Under the pieces are notes generated by a model that was not told the DNA's origin, did no database searches, and worked only from the letters and a program-made list of their open reading frames with translations. 64,000 bases of DNA from Venatoribacter cucullus (lineage in GTDB: Bacteria; Pseudomonadota; Gammaproteobacteria; Pseudomonadales; Oceanobacteraceae): NCBI RefSeq assembly GCF_016132445.1, contig NZ_CP046056.1:1302001-1366000 (forward strand), given 5' to 3'. A program made the position numbers and the translations under genes. Shown in pieces: positions 7,825 through 17,769 of this stretch. Every line of letters begins with the position of its first letter. The first letter of the stretch is position 1.

Positions 7825-9569
7825 CCGATATGAGTTCTGAAGTATCCACCAGGCGTCTTTACGGACGCCTGTTAACCTATGTCTGGCCGCACAAATTTGC
7901 TTTTTTACTGGCCATCACCGGGTTTCTTATTTACGCCGCTTCCAACCCTTTGCTGGCGCACATGATGGGCCGGCTGGAAAAAACCCTTACCAATCCGGTG
8001 CAGTCGGAAATTTACTTACTGGTCGGCACACTGTTCGGTATTTTTTTATTCCGCGGTGTCGGTACTTTTTTAGGTAAGTTTTTTATTGCGGTGGTCGGGC
8101 GTAACGTGGTGCACGCCCTGCGTACTCAGCTGTTCAATAAAATGACCGTATTGCCCAGCGAGTATTACGATACCGAATCCAGCGGCCGCATGATTTCCCG
8201 CGTTACCTACGATGTAGAGCAGGTAACCGAAGCCTCAACCCGTTCATTAACCACCCTGATTCAGGAGGGGATGACGGTTATTCTGTTAATGGGCTATCTG
8301 GCTTATCTGGATCTGACATTAACCCTGGTGTTTCTCGCCATTACCCCGGTTATTGGTGTGGTGGTAGGTTCTGCCAGCCGTTTCTTCCGTCGTTATAGTC
8401 GGCGTATTCAGCAAGCGGTGGGTAACGTGACTCAGGTAACCAATGAAACCATTAATGGTTACCGCGAAGTGCGCACCTACGGAGCCGTGGGACTGGAACA
8501 AAAACGCTTTGAAAAGGCCAGCGATTACAACCGCCGTCAGGCGCTGAAATTCGGCCTGACCGATGCCATTAACGTACCGCTGAGCCAGCAGATTGTGGCG
8601 TTTGGTCTGGGCGTGATGATTTATATTATGTTCCAGCGGGTATCTGCCGGCACCATGGACAGTGCTCAGTTTCTGCAATTTATTACCGCCGCCGCGTTAA
8701 TTGCCAAACCGCTGCGCAGCGTTACCGATGTGAACGGCATGATTCAGAAGGGCGTAGCGGCGGCCGGTTCAGTGTTCGGTGTTCTGGATATGCCGGCCGA
8801 GCAGGACACCGGCAGCCATGAACTGGAACAGGTAAAAGGGCGGGTTAGCTTTGACAATGTCCGTTTGCGTTACAGCAGCGCCGGACAAGACGCTTTGCGC
8901 GGTATCAGCCTGACCGTTGAACCCGGCACCTCGGTGGCACTGGTAGGCCGTTCCGGCAGCGGTAAAACCACCCTGGTCAGTTTATTGCCGCGTTTTTATG
9001 AGGTAACCAGTGGCCGCATTCTGCTGGACAATACGGATATCCGCGAGCTGACGCTGGAAAATCTGCGCGAGCAAATTGCCATTGTCAGTCAGCAGGTCAC
9101 GTTGTTTAACGGCAGCATCCGCGACAATATTGCCTACGGTGCGCTGGCGACTAAAACCGATGCCGAAATTGAGCAGGCGGCCCGCGCTGCCCACGCCGAT
9201 GAATTTATCCGTAAATTACCGGAAGGCTATAACACCCAGGTCGGCGAAGACGGTGTGATGCTGTCCGGTGGCCAGCGCCAGCGTATTGCTATTGCCCGCG
9301 CCATTCTGAAAAACGCGCCCATCCTTATTCTGGATGAAGCCACCTCGGCACTGGATACCGAATCGGAACGCCATATTCAGGCGGCCATGGAAGAAGTGAT
9401 GAAAGGCCGTACCACCTTTATTATTGCTCACCGCCTCAGCACCATTGAAAGTGCCGACCGCATCGTGGTGATTGATGCTGGTGAAATCAAAGAAGATGGC
9501 ACCCACGCTGAACTGATTGCCCGCCAGGGTATTTACGCTCAGCTGCATCAGATTCAGTTCAGTGTCTGA
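7821..9569 (+). CDS. msbA: Lipid A export ABC transporter MsbA
   Basis: Fused permease-ATPase (582 residues, the usual MsbA length) that flips core-lipid A across the inner membrane as a homodimer. Six helices occupy about 1-320. The ATPase follows with Walker A G-R-S-G-S-G-K-T-T near 376, signature L-S-G-G-Q near 481, Walker B I-L-I-L-D-E near 501 and an H-loop in I-A-H-R-L-S. The start overlaps exbD by 4 bp, and lpxK begins 1 bp after the stop. Placement beside lpxK, as in many gammaproteobacteria, supports a lipid A role over other exporters. Confidence 0.94.
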   Translation: MTDMSSEVSTRRLYGRLLTYVWPHKFAFLLAITGFLIYAASNPLLAHMMGRLEKTLTNPVQSEIYLLVGTLFGIFLFRGVGTFLGKFFIAVVGRNVVHALRTQLFNKMTVLPSEYYDTESSGRMISRVTYDVEQVTEASTRSLTTLIQEGMTVILLMGYLAYLDLTLTLVFLAITPVIGVVVGSASRFFRRYSRRIQQAVGNVTQVTNETINGYREVRTYGAVGLEQKRFEKASDYNRRQALKFGLTDAINVPLSQQIVAFGLGVMIYIMFQRVSAGTMDSAQFLQFITAAALIAKPLRSVTDVNGMIQKGVAAAGSVFGVLDMPAEQDTGSHELEQVKGRVSFDNVRLRYSSAGQDALRGISLTVEPGTSVALVGRSGSGKTTLVSLLPRFYEVTSGRILLDNTDIRELTLENLREQIAIVSQQVTLFNGSIRDNIAYGALATKTDAEIEQAARAAHADEFIRKLPEGYNTQVGEDGVMLSGGQRQRIAIARAILKNAPILILDEATSALDTESERHIQAAMEEVMKGRTTFIIAHRLSTIESADRIVVIDAGEIKEDGTHAELIARQGIYAQLHQIQFSV

Positions 9570-9570
9570 T

Positions 9571-10578
9571 ATGTCGGTGCTGCAACGGCTGGCAACACGC
9601 ATAGAACATAACTGGTATCAGCCGGCATGGAAAAACGCCTGGCTGTTACCGTTATGGCTACTGGTAGCGCCGCTGGTGTGGTTTAAACGCCGCTGGTTTT
9701 TGCGCCAGCCGCCAGCGGCCAATACGGTGCCCGTGGTGGTGGTCGGCAATCTGACCGTTGGTGGCACTGGCAAAACACCCTTAATTACTTTATTGGTCGA
9801 ACGCGCCCGCGCTCTGGGTTTAACACCGGCCATTATCAGCCGCGGCTACGGTGGCAAAGCGGCACAATATCCGCTGTTACTGACGGCAGAAACGCCGGTA
9901 AGCGCCAGCGGCGACGAGCCGGCGTTGTTATTCCGCCGCCTGCAGTGCCCGGTGGTGGTGGATCCGCAACGGGCCAGAGCCGCACAGGTTGCTGCCCGGC
10001 AGGCCGATATTATTTTCAGCGACGATGGGCTGCAGCATTACGCCCTGGCGCGGGATGCTGAGCTGGTGGTGGTGGATGGTCAGCGCAATTTTGGCAACGG
10101 CTGGTTATTACCGGTGGGGCCGCTGCGCGAATCGTTAAGCCGCTTACGCACGGTGGATCAGGTACTGGTTAACGGTGCGGATTTTAGCGTTGAGCCGGTG
10201 GCATTAATGAATGCCTGTACCGGTCAGTCGCTGCCATTAACCGCGTTGCAGGGACAAGTGGTGGATGCGGTGGCCGGTATTGGTAATCCGCAGCGTTTTT
10301 ACCGCACCTTGCAGGGGCTGGGTGCGCAGGTAACTGAGCACAGTTTTGCCGATCATTATGCTTTTACGGCGCAGGATTTTGCCTTTGCACAGCCGCAGCG
10401 GATGCTGGTGATGACCGAGAAAGACTGGGTAAAATGCCGGGACTTTGCCGCTGATTACTGGTGGTACCTGCAGGTGGGGGCGATGGCAACACCGGCGGTA
10501 CAACAGCAGTTGGACCAATTATTACTGCGTCTGGCATCGGGCCGGGCGCAACGCTCTTCGGGAGAACATCATGGATAA
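9571..10578 (+). CDS. lpxK: Tetraacyldisaccharide 4'-kinase LpxK
   Basis: Phosphorylates the 4' position of the lipid A disaccharide precursor at the inner-membrane surface. I used the ATG at 9571 (M-S-V-L-Q-R), right after the msbA stop, giving 335 residues. An N-terminal membrane-associated helix (W-L-L-P-L-W-L-L near 24-34) precedes the P-loop in V-G-N-L-T-V-G-G-T-G-K-T-P (about 58-70). The I-S-R-G-Y-G-G motif and the D-D-G-L-Q-H motif, both LpxK hallmarks, follow. The 3' end overlaps the Trm112 gene by 8 bp. Confidence 0.95.
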   Translation: MSVLQRLATRIEHNWYQPAWKNAWLLPLWLLVAPLVWFKRRWFLRQPPAANTVPVVVVGNLTVGGTGKTPLITLLVERARALGLTPAIISRGYGGKAAQYPLLLTAETPVSASGDEPALLFRRLQCPVVVDPQRARAAQVAARQADIIFSDDGLQHYALARDAELVVVDGQRNFGNGWLLPVGPLRESLSRLRTVDQVLVNGADFSVEPVALMNACTGQSLPLTALQGQVVDAVAGIGNPQRFYRTLQGLGAQVTEHSFADHYAFTAQDFAFAQPQRMLVMTEKDWVKCRDFAADYWWYLQVGAMATPAVQQQLDQLLLRLASGRAQRSSGEHHG

Positions 10579-10780
10579 ACAATTACTCAGCCTGCTGGTA
10601 TGTCCGCTGTGCAAAGGCAAACTGAAATACGATGCCGAGGCCGCCGAATTACTCTGCACCTTTGATGGTCTGGCGTTCCCCGTGCGTGATGGTGTGCCGG
10701 TGATGCTGGAAGGTGAAGCCCGCCGCATGAGCGAAGAAGAAAAACTGGAAAAAGCCCAGAAAAAAACCACTGCCGAATAA
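10571..10780 (+). CDS. Trm112/YcaR family small protein
   Basis: A 69-residue protein of the Trm112-like family (E. coli YcaR). Three cysteines are visible (Cys11 and Cys14 as C-P-L-C, and Cys29), together with the family features L-L-x-x-L-V-C-P and A-F-P-V-R-D-G-V-P-V-M-L. Trm112-like proteins activate methyltransferases in eukaryotes and archaea; the bacterial role is unsettled. A charged tail of Glu/Lys follows. Its ATG lies inside lpxK. In Pseudomonas and E. coli kdsB follows this gene, but here a phosphatase gene follows after 3 bp. Confidence 0.92.
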   Translation: MDKQLLSLLVCPLCKGKLKYDAEAAELLCTFDGLAFPVRDGVPVMLEGEARRMSEEEKLEKAQKKTTAE

Positions 10781-10783
10781 ACC

Positions 10784-11263
10784 ATGATCCGGGTGTTATT
10801 TGTGTGTCTGGGCAATATCTGCCGTTCGCCCACCGCGCACGGCGTCTTGCAGCAGAAAATTACCCAGCGTGGCTGGCAGTATCAGGTGGAAGTGGATTCC
10901 GCCGGCACCGCGGCCTGGCATACCGGCAAAGCTCCCGACAGCCGTTCCACCGCGGCGGCTGCCCGCCGGGGTTATGATTTAAGCCCACTGCGCGCGCGCC
11001 AGGTAACGGCCGCTGATCTGGATTACTTTGATTACGTACTGGCCATGGACGACAGCAATTTATTTAACCTGCAGCAGCTGGGTGCAGCCCGGACTTCGCC
11101 GCAATTATTTTTGCAGCAGTTTGGTCAGCGTTTTACCGTGCGCGAAGTGCCGGACCCATACTACGGCGGTGATGCCGGTTTTGAGCAGGTGCTGGATTTA
11201 ATCGAAGACGCCTGCGACGGGCTGCTGGCCGATATTGAACAACGCATGCAGGGCCAGCCATGA
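10784..11263 (+). CDS. Low-molecular-weight protein-tyrosine phosphatase
   Basis: A 159-residue LMW-PTP. The catalytic P-loop C-L-G-N-I-C-R (Cys8 to Arg14) lies at the N-terminus. The conserved D-P-Y-Y acid motif is present near residue 125. The family dephosphorylates tyrosine phosphoproteins, often the tyrosine autokinases of capsule export, but no such kinase is in view. It sits between the Trm112 gene and murB, overlapping murB by 4 bp, as in Pseudomonas where a ptpA-like gene precedes murB. The physiological substrate is not known from context. Confidence 0.93.
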   Translation: MIRVLFVCLGNICRSPTAHGVLQQKITQRGWQYQVEVDSAGTAAWHTGKAPDSRSTAAAARRGYDLSPLRARQVTAADLDYFDYVLAMDDSNLFNLQQLGAARTSPQLFLQQFGQRFTVREVPDPYYGGDAGFEQVLDLIEDACDGLLADIEQRMQGQP

Positions 11264-12252
11264 TCATTAACGATCAGGATTTACGCACACTGAATACCTT
11301 GCAATTACCGGCGCAAGCCGAAGCCTTTGCGCGTTTTTCTTCGGTGTCTGAATTACTTTCCTTGCTGGACCGCGCCGCCGCCAATGGCTTGCCGCTGCGG
11401 GTATTGGGCGGCGGCAGCAATATTCTGCTGGCCAATAATGTGCCCGGGCTGGTGCTGCAGTCGGCCATGACCGGGGTGCAGGTATTAAGCCGTACCGCAG
11501 AGTATTGCCGTGTGGCGGTGGATGCTGGCATGAACTGGCATGAGTGGGTAGAGCAGAGCATTGCATACGGCCATGGGCTGGAAAATCTGGCGTTAATTCC
11601 CGGCACCGTGGGTGCTGCGCCGGTGCAGAATATCGGTGCTTACGGTGTCGAGGTGGCTGACTGTCTGGAAGCCGTTTATGGCCTTCAGCTCAGTACCCGC
11701 CAATGGCGCTGGTTCAGTGCTGCCGAGTGTCGTTTTGCTTACCGTGACTCGGTGTTTAAGCACGAATTAGCCGGCGATTTTATTATTACCAAAGTTGTAT
11801 TTCGCTTAGCCCGGCGGTTTCGGCCGCAGTTGAATTATGGCCCGCTGGCGCAGTTGCAGCCGGCAACGCCACAAGGGTTAATTGATGCGGTCTGTGCTAT
11901 CCGCCGCAGCAAATTACCTGACCCGGCGCTTATTCCCAATGCCGGCTCGTTCTTCAAAAATCCGCTGGTCAGTGCCGAACTGGCGCAGCAATTAACCGCG
12001 CAATATCCGGCGTTGCCGCGTTACCCGCAGGCCGATGGCCGCAGCAAACTGGCGGCGGGTTGGTTAATTGAACAGGCGGGTTGGAAAGGGCGTTGGCTGG
12101 GGCCAGTACGGATGCATGACCAGCAGGCGCTGGTGTTAACCACCAACGGCAACGCCAGCTATGCGGATGTAGCGGCACTGCGCGATGCGGTGGTGGCCAG
12201 CGTACAGCAGCAATTTGGCGTACTGCTGGAGCCGGAACCGCAGGTGTTCTGA
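11260..12252 (+). CDS. murB: UDP-N-acetylenolpyruvoylglucosamine reductase MurB
   Basis: FAD enzyme that makes UDP-N-acetylmuramic acid, the second committed step of peptidoglycan precursor synthesis. The 330 residues fit type I MurB. The flavin-binding G-G-G-S-N lies at 50-54. The I-P-G-T-V-G-A-A-P-V-Q-N-I-G-A-Y-G segment lies near 113-129. The catalytic serine region N-A-G-S-F-F-K-N-P starts near 227, and the C-terminal L-E-P-E-P contains the conserved Glu. It is the last gene of the exbB operon, and its start overlaps the phosphatase stop. Confidence 0.96.
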   Translation: MIINDQDLRTLNTLQLPAQAEAFARFSSVSELLSLLDRAAANGLPLRVLGGGSNILLANNVPGLVLQSAMTGVQVLSRTAEYCRVAVDAGMNWHEWVEQSIAYGHGLENLALIPGTVGAAPVQNIGAYGVEVADCLEAVYGLQLSTRQWRWFSAAECRFAYRDSVFKHELAGDFIITKVVFRLARRFRPQLNYGPLAQLQPATPQGLIDAVCAIRRSKLPDPALIPNAGSFFKNPLVSAELAQQLTAQYPALPRYPQADGRSKLAAGWLIEQAGWKGRWLGPVRMHDQQALVLTTNGNASYADVAALRDAVVASVQQQFGVLLEPEPQVF

Positions 12253-12253
12253 G

Positions 12254-12392
12254 GTTGGGGGTTAAGCGTTGGGTGTTGGGAGTGCTTTGCGTTTTAATCC
12301 TGAATCGAATGACCATCAGGCACCGTTCAGAATATTCGCAAGCGTAGTCTTTTTCGCCGTGCACCCATAACCCTGAACGCTTAACCCTCAAC
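12254..12392. repeat. Imperfect inverted repeat between murB and lpxH
   Basis: Two copies of a G-rich unit, GTTGnGGGTTAAGCGTT, lie in opposite orientation (12254-12270 and 12376-12392), matching at all but one of 17 positions. They flank about 105 bp in the convergent murB/lpxH gap. There is no T-run, so it is not a standard terminator. It may be a small dispersed repeat or a folded RNA end. Confidence 0.55.
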
Positions 12393-12402
12393 AGCCAAAG
12401 AC

Positions 12403-13128
12403 TCAGAACCCAAACTGCTCCAGCTTAAACCCGCGGTCGTTGCTCCAGCGAATCATCCAGCCGTTGTGGTCGTCCCAGTCGCCCAGCACCATGCGCCGGC
12501 GGGCCTGGCCATTATGCTGCCACTGGTGGTCAAACGGCCGGTGGGTATGGCCATGAATCAGCAGGGCAGTGCCGTGCTTATCCATTTCTGCGTCCACCTC
12601 GGCAGGTGTTACGTCCATAATCTCCGCGCTTTTCATCTGCTGGCCGCTCTGGCTTTCGCCGCGTACTTTGCGGGCAAAGGCGATGCGTTCTTCAATGCTC
12701 TGGCTCAGAATCTGCTGCTGCCAGGCGGCATTGCGGAACAGCGGGCGGATTTTCATATATTCGGTGTCTTGTGTGCACAGGCTGTCGCCGTGCATCAGTA
12801 ATACCGGCTCGCCGCCCAGTTCGATAAGGGTTGGGTCGGTCAGCAATGTGGCGCCGGTTTGCGCGCAAAAAACCTCACCCAACAAAAAATCGCGGTTGCC
12901 GTGCATCAGAAACAGCTTAACGCCACGGTCGCTCAGTGCCCGCAACGCCTGTTTTACCTGGCTGACAAAGGGGTTGTCGAAATCGTCACCGATCCAGACT
13001 TCAAAAAAATCGCCCAGAATGTACAGCGCCTCGGCATCCTGCAGCTGGTTCAGGAAGCCGGCGAAGCCCTGCGCCAGAGCCGGACGTGCCGGCTCCAGAT
13101 GCAGGTCGGAAATAAAATACACCGCCAT
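12403..13128 (-). CDS. lpxH: UDP-2,3-diacylglucosamine diphosphatase LpxH
   Basis: Hydrolyses UDP-2,3-diacylglucosamine to lipid X and UMP in lipid A synthesis. It is a peripheral membrane Mn-dependent calcineurin-like phosphoesterase. The 241 residues show all metal motifs: D-L-H (Asp8, His10), G-D (Asp40), G-N-R-D (Asn78), a His in L-L-M-H-G-D-S, and H-G-H-T-H near 195-200. The start codon overlaps the ppiB stop by 1 bp (TAATG), so the two are translationally coupled. The ppiB-lpxH pairing next to glnS/cysS is the same as in Pseudomonas. Confidence 0.96.
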   Translation of the reverse strand: MAVYFISDLHLEPARPALAQGFAGFLNQLQDAEALYILGDFFEVWIGDDFDNPFVSQVKQALRALSDRGVKLFLMHGNRDFLLGEVFCAQTGATLLTDPTLIELGGEPVLLMHGDSLCTQDTEYMKIRPLFRNAAWQQQILSQSIEERIAFARKVRGESQSGQQMKSAEIMDVTPAEVDAEMDKHGTALLIHGHTHRPFDHQWQHNGQARRRMVLGDWDDHNGWMIRWSNDRGFKLEQFGF

Positions 13129-13622
13129 TATGCGACGATTTCCGCTTTCAGAATAATCACGTCGTCTACCGGTACATCCTGGTGGCCCATACGGCTGGTA
13201 GTCGGTACGCCTTTGATGCGGTTCACCACATCCATGCCGTCAACCACTTTACCGAATACGGCATAGCCCCAGCCCTGGGTATTTTTACCGCTGTGGTTCA
13301 GGAAGCTGTTGTCGGACACGTTAATAAAGAACTGCGCGCTGGCAGAGTGCGGGTCCATGGTGCGGGCCATGGCCAGGGTGCCGACGTCGTTGGTTAAGCC
13401 GTTATCGGCTTCGTTTTCAATGGTGGCACGGGTTTCTTTCTGCTTCATGCCCGGCTCCATACCGCCGCCCTGAATCATAAAACCGTCGATCACGCGGTGA
13501 AAAATCACGCCGTCGTAGAAGCCTTCTTTAACGTACTGTTCAAAGTTGGCAGCGGTTTTCGGGGCTTTTTCGTGGTTCAGTTCCACTTTAATGTCACCGA
13601 AATTGGTTTTCAGCAGGATCAT
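13128..13622 (-). CDS. ppiB: Peptidyl-prolyl cis-trans isomerase, cyclophilin B type
   Basis: Cytoplasmic cyclophilin of 164 residues with no signal peptide. Visible landmarks are [13 protein letters not shown], containing the catalytic Arg; [17 protein letters not shown]; and the C-terminal [14 protein letters not shown]. Length and motifs match E. coli PpiB. It is transcribed divergently from glnS and is first of the ppiB-lpxH pair. Confidence 0.95.
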   Translation of the reverse strand: MILLKTNFGDIKVELNHEKAPKTAANFEQYVKEGFYDGVIFHRVIDGFMIQGGGMEPGMKQKETRATIENEADNGLTNDVGTLAMARTMDPHSASAQFFINVSDNSFLNHSGKNTQGWGYAVFGKVVDGMDVVNRIKGVPTTSRMGHQDVPVDDVIILKAEIVA

Positions 13623-13642
13623 AGTAAACCTCTGTGTGTGCG

Positions 13643-13671
13643 TATCAGGAATGTTAAAGACTGCGTATAAT
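13643..13671 (+). promoter_or_regulatory. Candidate glnS promoter
   Basis: A perfect TATAAT -10 at 13666-13671 lies about 90 bp before the glnS ATG. The best -35 at 17 bp spacing (TATCAG) is weak. The GC-rich stretch right after the -10 (AGCGCG) would fit stringent or growth-rate control. Confidence 0.55.
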
Positions 13672-13760
13672 AGCGCGTTTTGTGCCGCTCAGCAGCAGGG
13701 CGGCCGCATTGCCGGCTGGCGCATCCGCGCACACCAGCCTTTTAACAAGAACGGACGGCT

Positions 13761-15431
13761 ATGACAGACACTATCTCCATCACTCATAATTTTATTGCCA
13801 AAATCATTCAGGACGATCTGGCCGCCGGCCGTGTATCCAGCGTGGTTACCCGTTTCCCGCCGGAGCCGAACGGCTACCTGCACGTTGGCCATGCCAAATC
13901 CATCTGTCTTAACTTCGGTGTGGCCGAGCAGTTTGGCGGTGTCTGCCATCTGCGTTTCGACGACACCAACCCGGAAAAAGAAAACCAGGAATTCATCGAC
14001 GCCATTAAAGACGACGTGCAATGGCTGGGGTTCCGCTGGCATGGGGACGTGCGTTACGCCTCTGACTACTTTGACCAGCTGCACGCCTGGGCGGTCTACC
14101 TGATTGAACAGGGCAAAGCCTATGTGTGCGATTTAAGCCCTGATCAGGCCCGTGAATACCGTGGCACCTTAACCGAGCCGGGCAAAAACAGTCCGTTCCG
14201 TGACCGCAGTGTGGCCGAAAACCTCGACCTGTTTGCCCGTATGCGCGCCGGCGAGTTCGACGAAGGTGCCCGCGTACTGCGCGCCAAAATCGATATGGCG
14301 TCACCCAACATGAACCTGCGTGACCCCATTCTGTACCGCATCCGTAAAGCGCATCACCATCAGACCGGTGATAAGTGGTGTATTTACCCCACCTACGACT
14401 TTACCCACGGCCAGTCGGACGCCATCGAAGGCATTACGCACTCCGTATGTACGCTGGAATTTGAAGACCACAAGCCCTTGTACGACTGGTTTATCGACAA
14501 CCTGCCGGTACCGGCGCGTCCGCGTCAGTACGAATTTGGTCGTCTGAATCTGGATTACACCGTTACCTCCAAGCGTAAGCTGAAGTTTCTGGTGGATGAA
14601 AAGGTCGTCGCTGGCTGGAACGATCCGCGTATGCCGACCATTTCCGGTATGCGTCGCCGTGGTTTTACCCCGCGTTCGGTGCGCAACTTCTGCGACATGA
14701 TCGGCGTATCGCGCAGTGACGGCATGGTGGACGTGGCCATGCTGGAACACGCACTGCGTGACGACCTGAACAAAAACGCCCCGCGCGCTATGGCCGTGCT
14801 GCGGCCGCTGAAAGTGGTGATCGAAAACCTGCCGGAAGGCCATGTGGAAATGCTGCGCGCCGATTATCACCCGGAGCTGGATCTGGGCGCGCGCGATATG
14901 CCGTTTACCCGTGAACTCTTTATTGATCAGGACGATTTCAAAGAAGAGTACAGCAAGAAATTCAAGAAGAAATTTACCCCGGGTAACCGTATCCGCCTGC
15001 GTCATTCCTATGTGATTGAAGCCACCGGCTACGAAAAAGACGCCGATGGCAACGTGGTGCTGGTGACCGCCAAATTAATTGAAGGCACCCTGGGTACGGA
15101 TCCGGCCGATGACATTAAACCGAAAGGCGTGGTGCATTGGGTGTCGGCGACCGAATGCAAAGAAGCCGAACTGCGTCTGTACGAGCGCCTGTTCACACAC
15201 CAGACTCCGGACAAAACCGACGGTGATTTTATGGAATACGTTAACCGTGATTCCCTGAAAATTATTACCGCCTTTATCGAACCGGCTCTGGCCGAAGTGG
15301 CAGCGGAAAGTAATTTCCAGTTTGAACGCGAAGGCTATTACGTGGCTGATCGTTACGACCATGCGCCCGCCAAGCCGGTGTTTAACCTGACCATTGGTTT
15401 GCGTGAAGACAAATCCCTGGCACAGGAATAA
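13761..15431 (+). CDS. glnS: Glutaminyl-tRNA synthetase
   Basis: Class I synthetase charging tRNA-Gln. The 556 residues match the bacterial GlnRS length. The HIGH-type motif is H-V-G-H (41-44) following P-P-E-P-N-G-Y-L. The KMSKS-equivalent is V-T-S-K-R-K near 268. The conserved D-D-T-N-P-E-K-E motif is present. The anticodon-binding beta-barrel domain takes up the last 200 residues. It is followed after 8 bp by cysS, suggesting one transcript. Presence of GlnRS implies direct Gln-tRNA charging rather than the amidotransferase route. Confidence 0.97.
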   Translation: MTDTISITHNFIAKIIQDDLAAGRVSSVVTRFPPEPNGYLHVGHAKSICLNFGVAEQFGGVCHLRFDDTNPEKENQEFIDAIKDDVQWLGFRWHGDVRYASDYFDQLHAWAVYLIEQGKAYVCDLSPDQAREYRGTLTEPGKNSPFRDRSVAENLDLFARMRAGEFDEGARVLRAKIDMASPNMNLRDPILYRIRKAHHHQTGDKWCIYPTYDFTHGQSDAIEGITHSVCTLEFEDHKPLYDWFIDNLPVPARPRQYEFGRLNLDYTVTSKRKLKFLVDEKVVAGWNDPRMPTISGMRRRGFTPRSVRNFCDMIGVSRSDGMVDVAMLEHALRDDLNKNAPRAMAVLRPLKVVIENLPEGHVEMLRADYHPELDLGARDMPFTRELFIDQDDFKEEYSKKFKKKFTPGNRIRLRHSYVIEATGYEKDADGNVVLVTAKLIEGTLGTDPADDIKPKGVVHWVSATECKEAELRLYERLFTHQTPDKTDGDFMEYVNRDSLKIITAFIEPALAEVAAESNFQFEREGYYVADRYDHAPAKPVFNLTIGLREDKSLAQE

Positions 15432-15439
15432 GGAAGCTT

Positions 15440-16810
15440 ATGAGCCTGCAGATTTTTAACAGCCTGACCCGGCAAAAAGAAACTTTCCAGCCGCTGGTGC
15501 CCGGTAAAGTCGGCATGTACGTGTGCGGCATGACGGTGTACGACTTCTGCCACCTGGGCCATGCCCGGGTGATGGTCGCCTTTGATGTGATTGCGCGTTA
15601 TCTGCGTCATCGCGGTTACGAGGTGAATTACATCCGTAATATCACCGACATCGACGACAAAATTATTAAGCGTGCCAACGAAAACGGCGAAGCCTTTGAT
15701 GCCTTAACCGAGCGTTTTATCGCCGAAATGCACAAAGACTCCGACCTGTTGGGCATTGAACGCCCAAGTGCAGAGCCCAAAGCGACAGCGCACATCGATG
15801 ACATTATTGCTCTGAATGAAACCCTGATTAACAAGGGTTTTGCCTACGCAGCGGATAATGGTGATGTGTATTACGCGGTGCGTAAATTCGACGGTTACGG
15901 CAAATTATCCGGCAAAGTTATCGACGAGCTGGAAGCCGGCGCGCGGGTAGAAGTGGACGAGCACAAACGCGACCCGCTCGACTTTGTGTTGTGGAAAGCC
16001 GCTAAGCCGGAAGAGCCGCACTGGCAATCGCCCTGGGGCATTGGTCGCCCGGGTTGGCATATTGAATGTTCCGCCATGTCCAAATGCTGCCTGGGGGATA
16101 CCTTTGATATTCACGGCGGTGGCCCGGACTTAAAATTTCCGCACCACGAAAACGAAATTGCCCAGTCGGAAGCGGCGAACGGCAAAAAATTTGTGAACAC
16201 CTGGATGCACGCCGGTGCAGTGCGAGTGGATGGCGAAAAAATGTCCAAGTCTCTGGGCAACTTTTTTACCATCCGTGAAATTCTGGAAAAATACCCGGCC
16301 GAAGTGGTGCGCTTTTTCCTGCTGTCCAGCCAGTACCGCAGCGCCATTAATTATTCCGAAGACAGCCTGAAAGAAGCACAAACCAAGCTGGAGCGTTTTT
16401 ATAACGCGCTATTGGGTGTGCAGGTGGGCGACGTAGCGGATATTGATAACGACTATTCGCAGCGTTTCCATGCGGCCATGGACGATGATTTTAATACACC
16501 GGAAGCCATTGCTGCTCTGTTTGATCTGGTGCGCGCAGTAAACAAAACCAGTGGGGCAGAGCAGGCAGCGTTAGCCGGCCAGCTGCGTTTCCTGGGTGGT
16601 GTGCTGGGTTGTCTGCAATCCGATCCGCAGGCATTTCTGCAATCTGGTGCCGGCGATGAAGCCGAATGGATTGAAAGCATGATTGTAAAACGTGCAGACG
16701 CCAAAAAAGCCAAAGACTTTGCCACCGCCGATGCGGTGCGCGATGAACTGCTGGCTAAAGGTATTGTGCTGCGCGATGGGCCGGAAGGCACCAGCTGGAG
16801 CAAGCAATAA
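15440..16810 (+). CDS. cysS: Cysteinyl-tRNA synthetase
   Basis: Class I synthetase charging tRNA-Cys, 456 residues. The zinc-binding Cys29 lies in [10 protein letters not shown], next to the HIGH motif H-L-G-H (38-41). The other zinc ligands lie in W-H-I-E-C-S-A-M and H-H-E-N-E. KMSKS is intact near residues 267-271. The C-terminal helical domain ends with [10 protein letters not shown] strong GGAAG precedes the ATG. A bidirectional terminator follows. Confidence 0.97.
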   Translation: MSLQIFNSLTRQKETFQPLVPGKVGMYVCGMTVYDFCHLGHARVMVAFDVIARYLRHRGYEVNYIRNITDIDDKIIKRANENGEAFDALTERFIAEMHKDSDLLGIERPSAEPKATAHIDDIIALNETLINKGFAYAADNGDVYYAVRKFDGYGKLSGKVIDELEAGARVEVDEHKRDPLDFVLWKAAKPEEPHWQSPWGIGRPGWHIECSAMSKCCLGDTFDIHGGGPDLKFPHHENEIAQSEAANGKKFVNTWMHAGAVRVDGEKMSKSLGNFFTIREILEKYPAEVVRFFLLSSQYRSAINYSEDSLKEAQTKLERFYNALLGVQVGDVADIDNDYSQRFHAAMDDDFNTPEAIAALFDLVRAVNKTSGAEQAALAGQLRFLGGVLGCLQSDPQAFLQSGAGDEAEWIESMIVKRADAKKAKDFATADAVRDELLAKGIVLRDGPEGTSWSKQ

Positions 16811-16837
16811 ACCGGGTTTTAAAAACCGGTAAGCAAT

Positions 16838-16865
16838 AAAAAAGCGGGCCATGCCCGCTTTTTTA
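16838..16865. terminator. Bidirectional terminator between cysS and folD
   Basis: A 6-bp GC stem (GCGGGC / GCCCGC) with a 3-nt loop is flanked by A6 and T6, so it can act on either strand. It lies between convergent cysS and folD. Confidence 0.92.
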
Positions 16866-16914
16866 TTGCCTGATTGGGAAACAAGGCGTCTCCCATTGTG
16901 CGTACCGCGTTTGC

Positions 16915-17769
16915 TCAGCTATGCAAGGTCTCACAGGCAAACAAGGTATTTTCCAGCAGCTTGGCGCGGGTCATTGGGCCAACACCACCCGGCACCGGGG
17001 TAATAAAGGAAGCGCGCGCAGCGGCTGCTTCAAAATCGACGTCACCAATCAGCTTGCCATCGGCCATACGGTTTATGCCCACATCAATGACGATGGCGCC
17101 TTCTTTAATCCATTCACCTTTCACAATACCCGGCTTACCCACGGCCACCACCACAATATCGGCCTGACGCACATGGCTGGCGGTATCGGCCGTGAAACGG
17201 TGGCAGGTGGTCACGGTGCAGCCTTTCAGCAGCAGTTCCAGCCCCATCGGGCGGCCGACAATGTTGGAAGCGCCCACGACCACAGCATGCTTGCCACGGA
17301 TGTCTACGCCGGTACGTTCCAGCAAGTCAACAATGCCAAACGGCGTGCAGGGGCGCAGCATCGGCATACGCTGAGCCAGGCGACCGATGTTGAACGGGTG
17401 GAAACCGTCAACGTCTTTGGTGGGGTCAATGCGCTCCAGAATCTCGTCAGCTTTTAAGCCGGCGGGCAGGGGCAGCTGCACCAGAATGCCGTCTACCGCG
17501 CTGTCTTTATTCAGGGAATCAATCAGGTCCAGCAGTTCCTGCTGACCAGTGGTGGCGGGCAGGTCGTAGGCCTTGCTGATAATGCCGACCTGCTCGCAGT
17601 CTTTCCGCTTATGCGCCACATACACTTCCGAAGCCGGATCGTTGCCGACCAGAATCACCGCCAGACCCGGTGCGCGCAGCCCCTGATCCAGACGGGCCTG
17701 AACGCGGCCTTTAATAGTTTCACGAATCGCTTCGGCAGTGGCTTTGCCATCGATCAGTTGGGCGGTCAT
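16915..17769 (-). CDS. folD: Methylenetetrahydrofolate dehydrogenase/cyclohydrolase FolD
   Basis: Bifunctional one-carbon enzyme interconverting 5,10-methylene- and 10-formyl-tetrahydrofolate with NADP. I placed the start at the ATG encoding M-T-A-Q-L-I-D-G-K, 22 codons inside the longest frame, because FolD proteins begin here; this gives 284 residues. Catalytic Tyr50 and Lys54 lie in S-E-V-Y-V-A-H-K. The [11 protein letters not shown] dinucleotide motif and the terminal P-G-G-V-G-P-M-T are clear. It runs opposite to cysS and away from the tRNA cluster. Confidence 0.96.
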   Translation of the reverse strand: MTAQLIDGKATAEAIRETIKGRVQARLDQGLRAPGLAVILVGNDPASEVYVAHKRKDCEQVGIISKAYDLPATTGQQELLDLIDSLNKDSAVDGILVQLPLPAGLKADEILERIDPTKDVDGFHPFNIGRLAQRMPMLRPCTPFGIVDLLERTGVDIRGKHAVVVGASNIVGRPMGLELLLKGCTVTTCHRFTADTASHVRQADIVVVAVGKPGIVKGEWIKEGAIVIDVGINRMADGKLIGDVDFEAAAARASFITPVPGGVGPMTRAKLLENTLFACETLHS

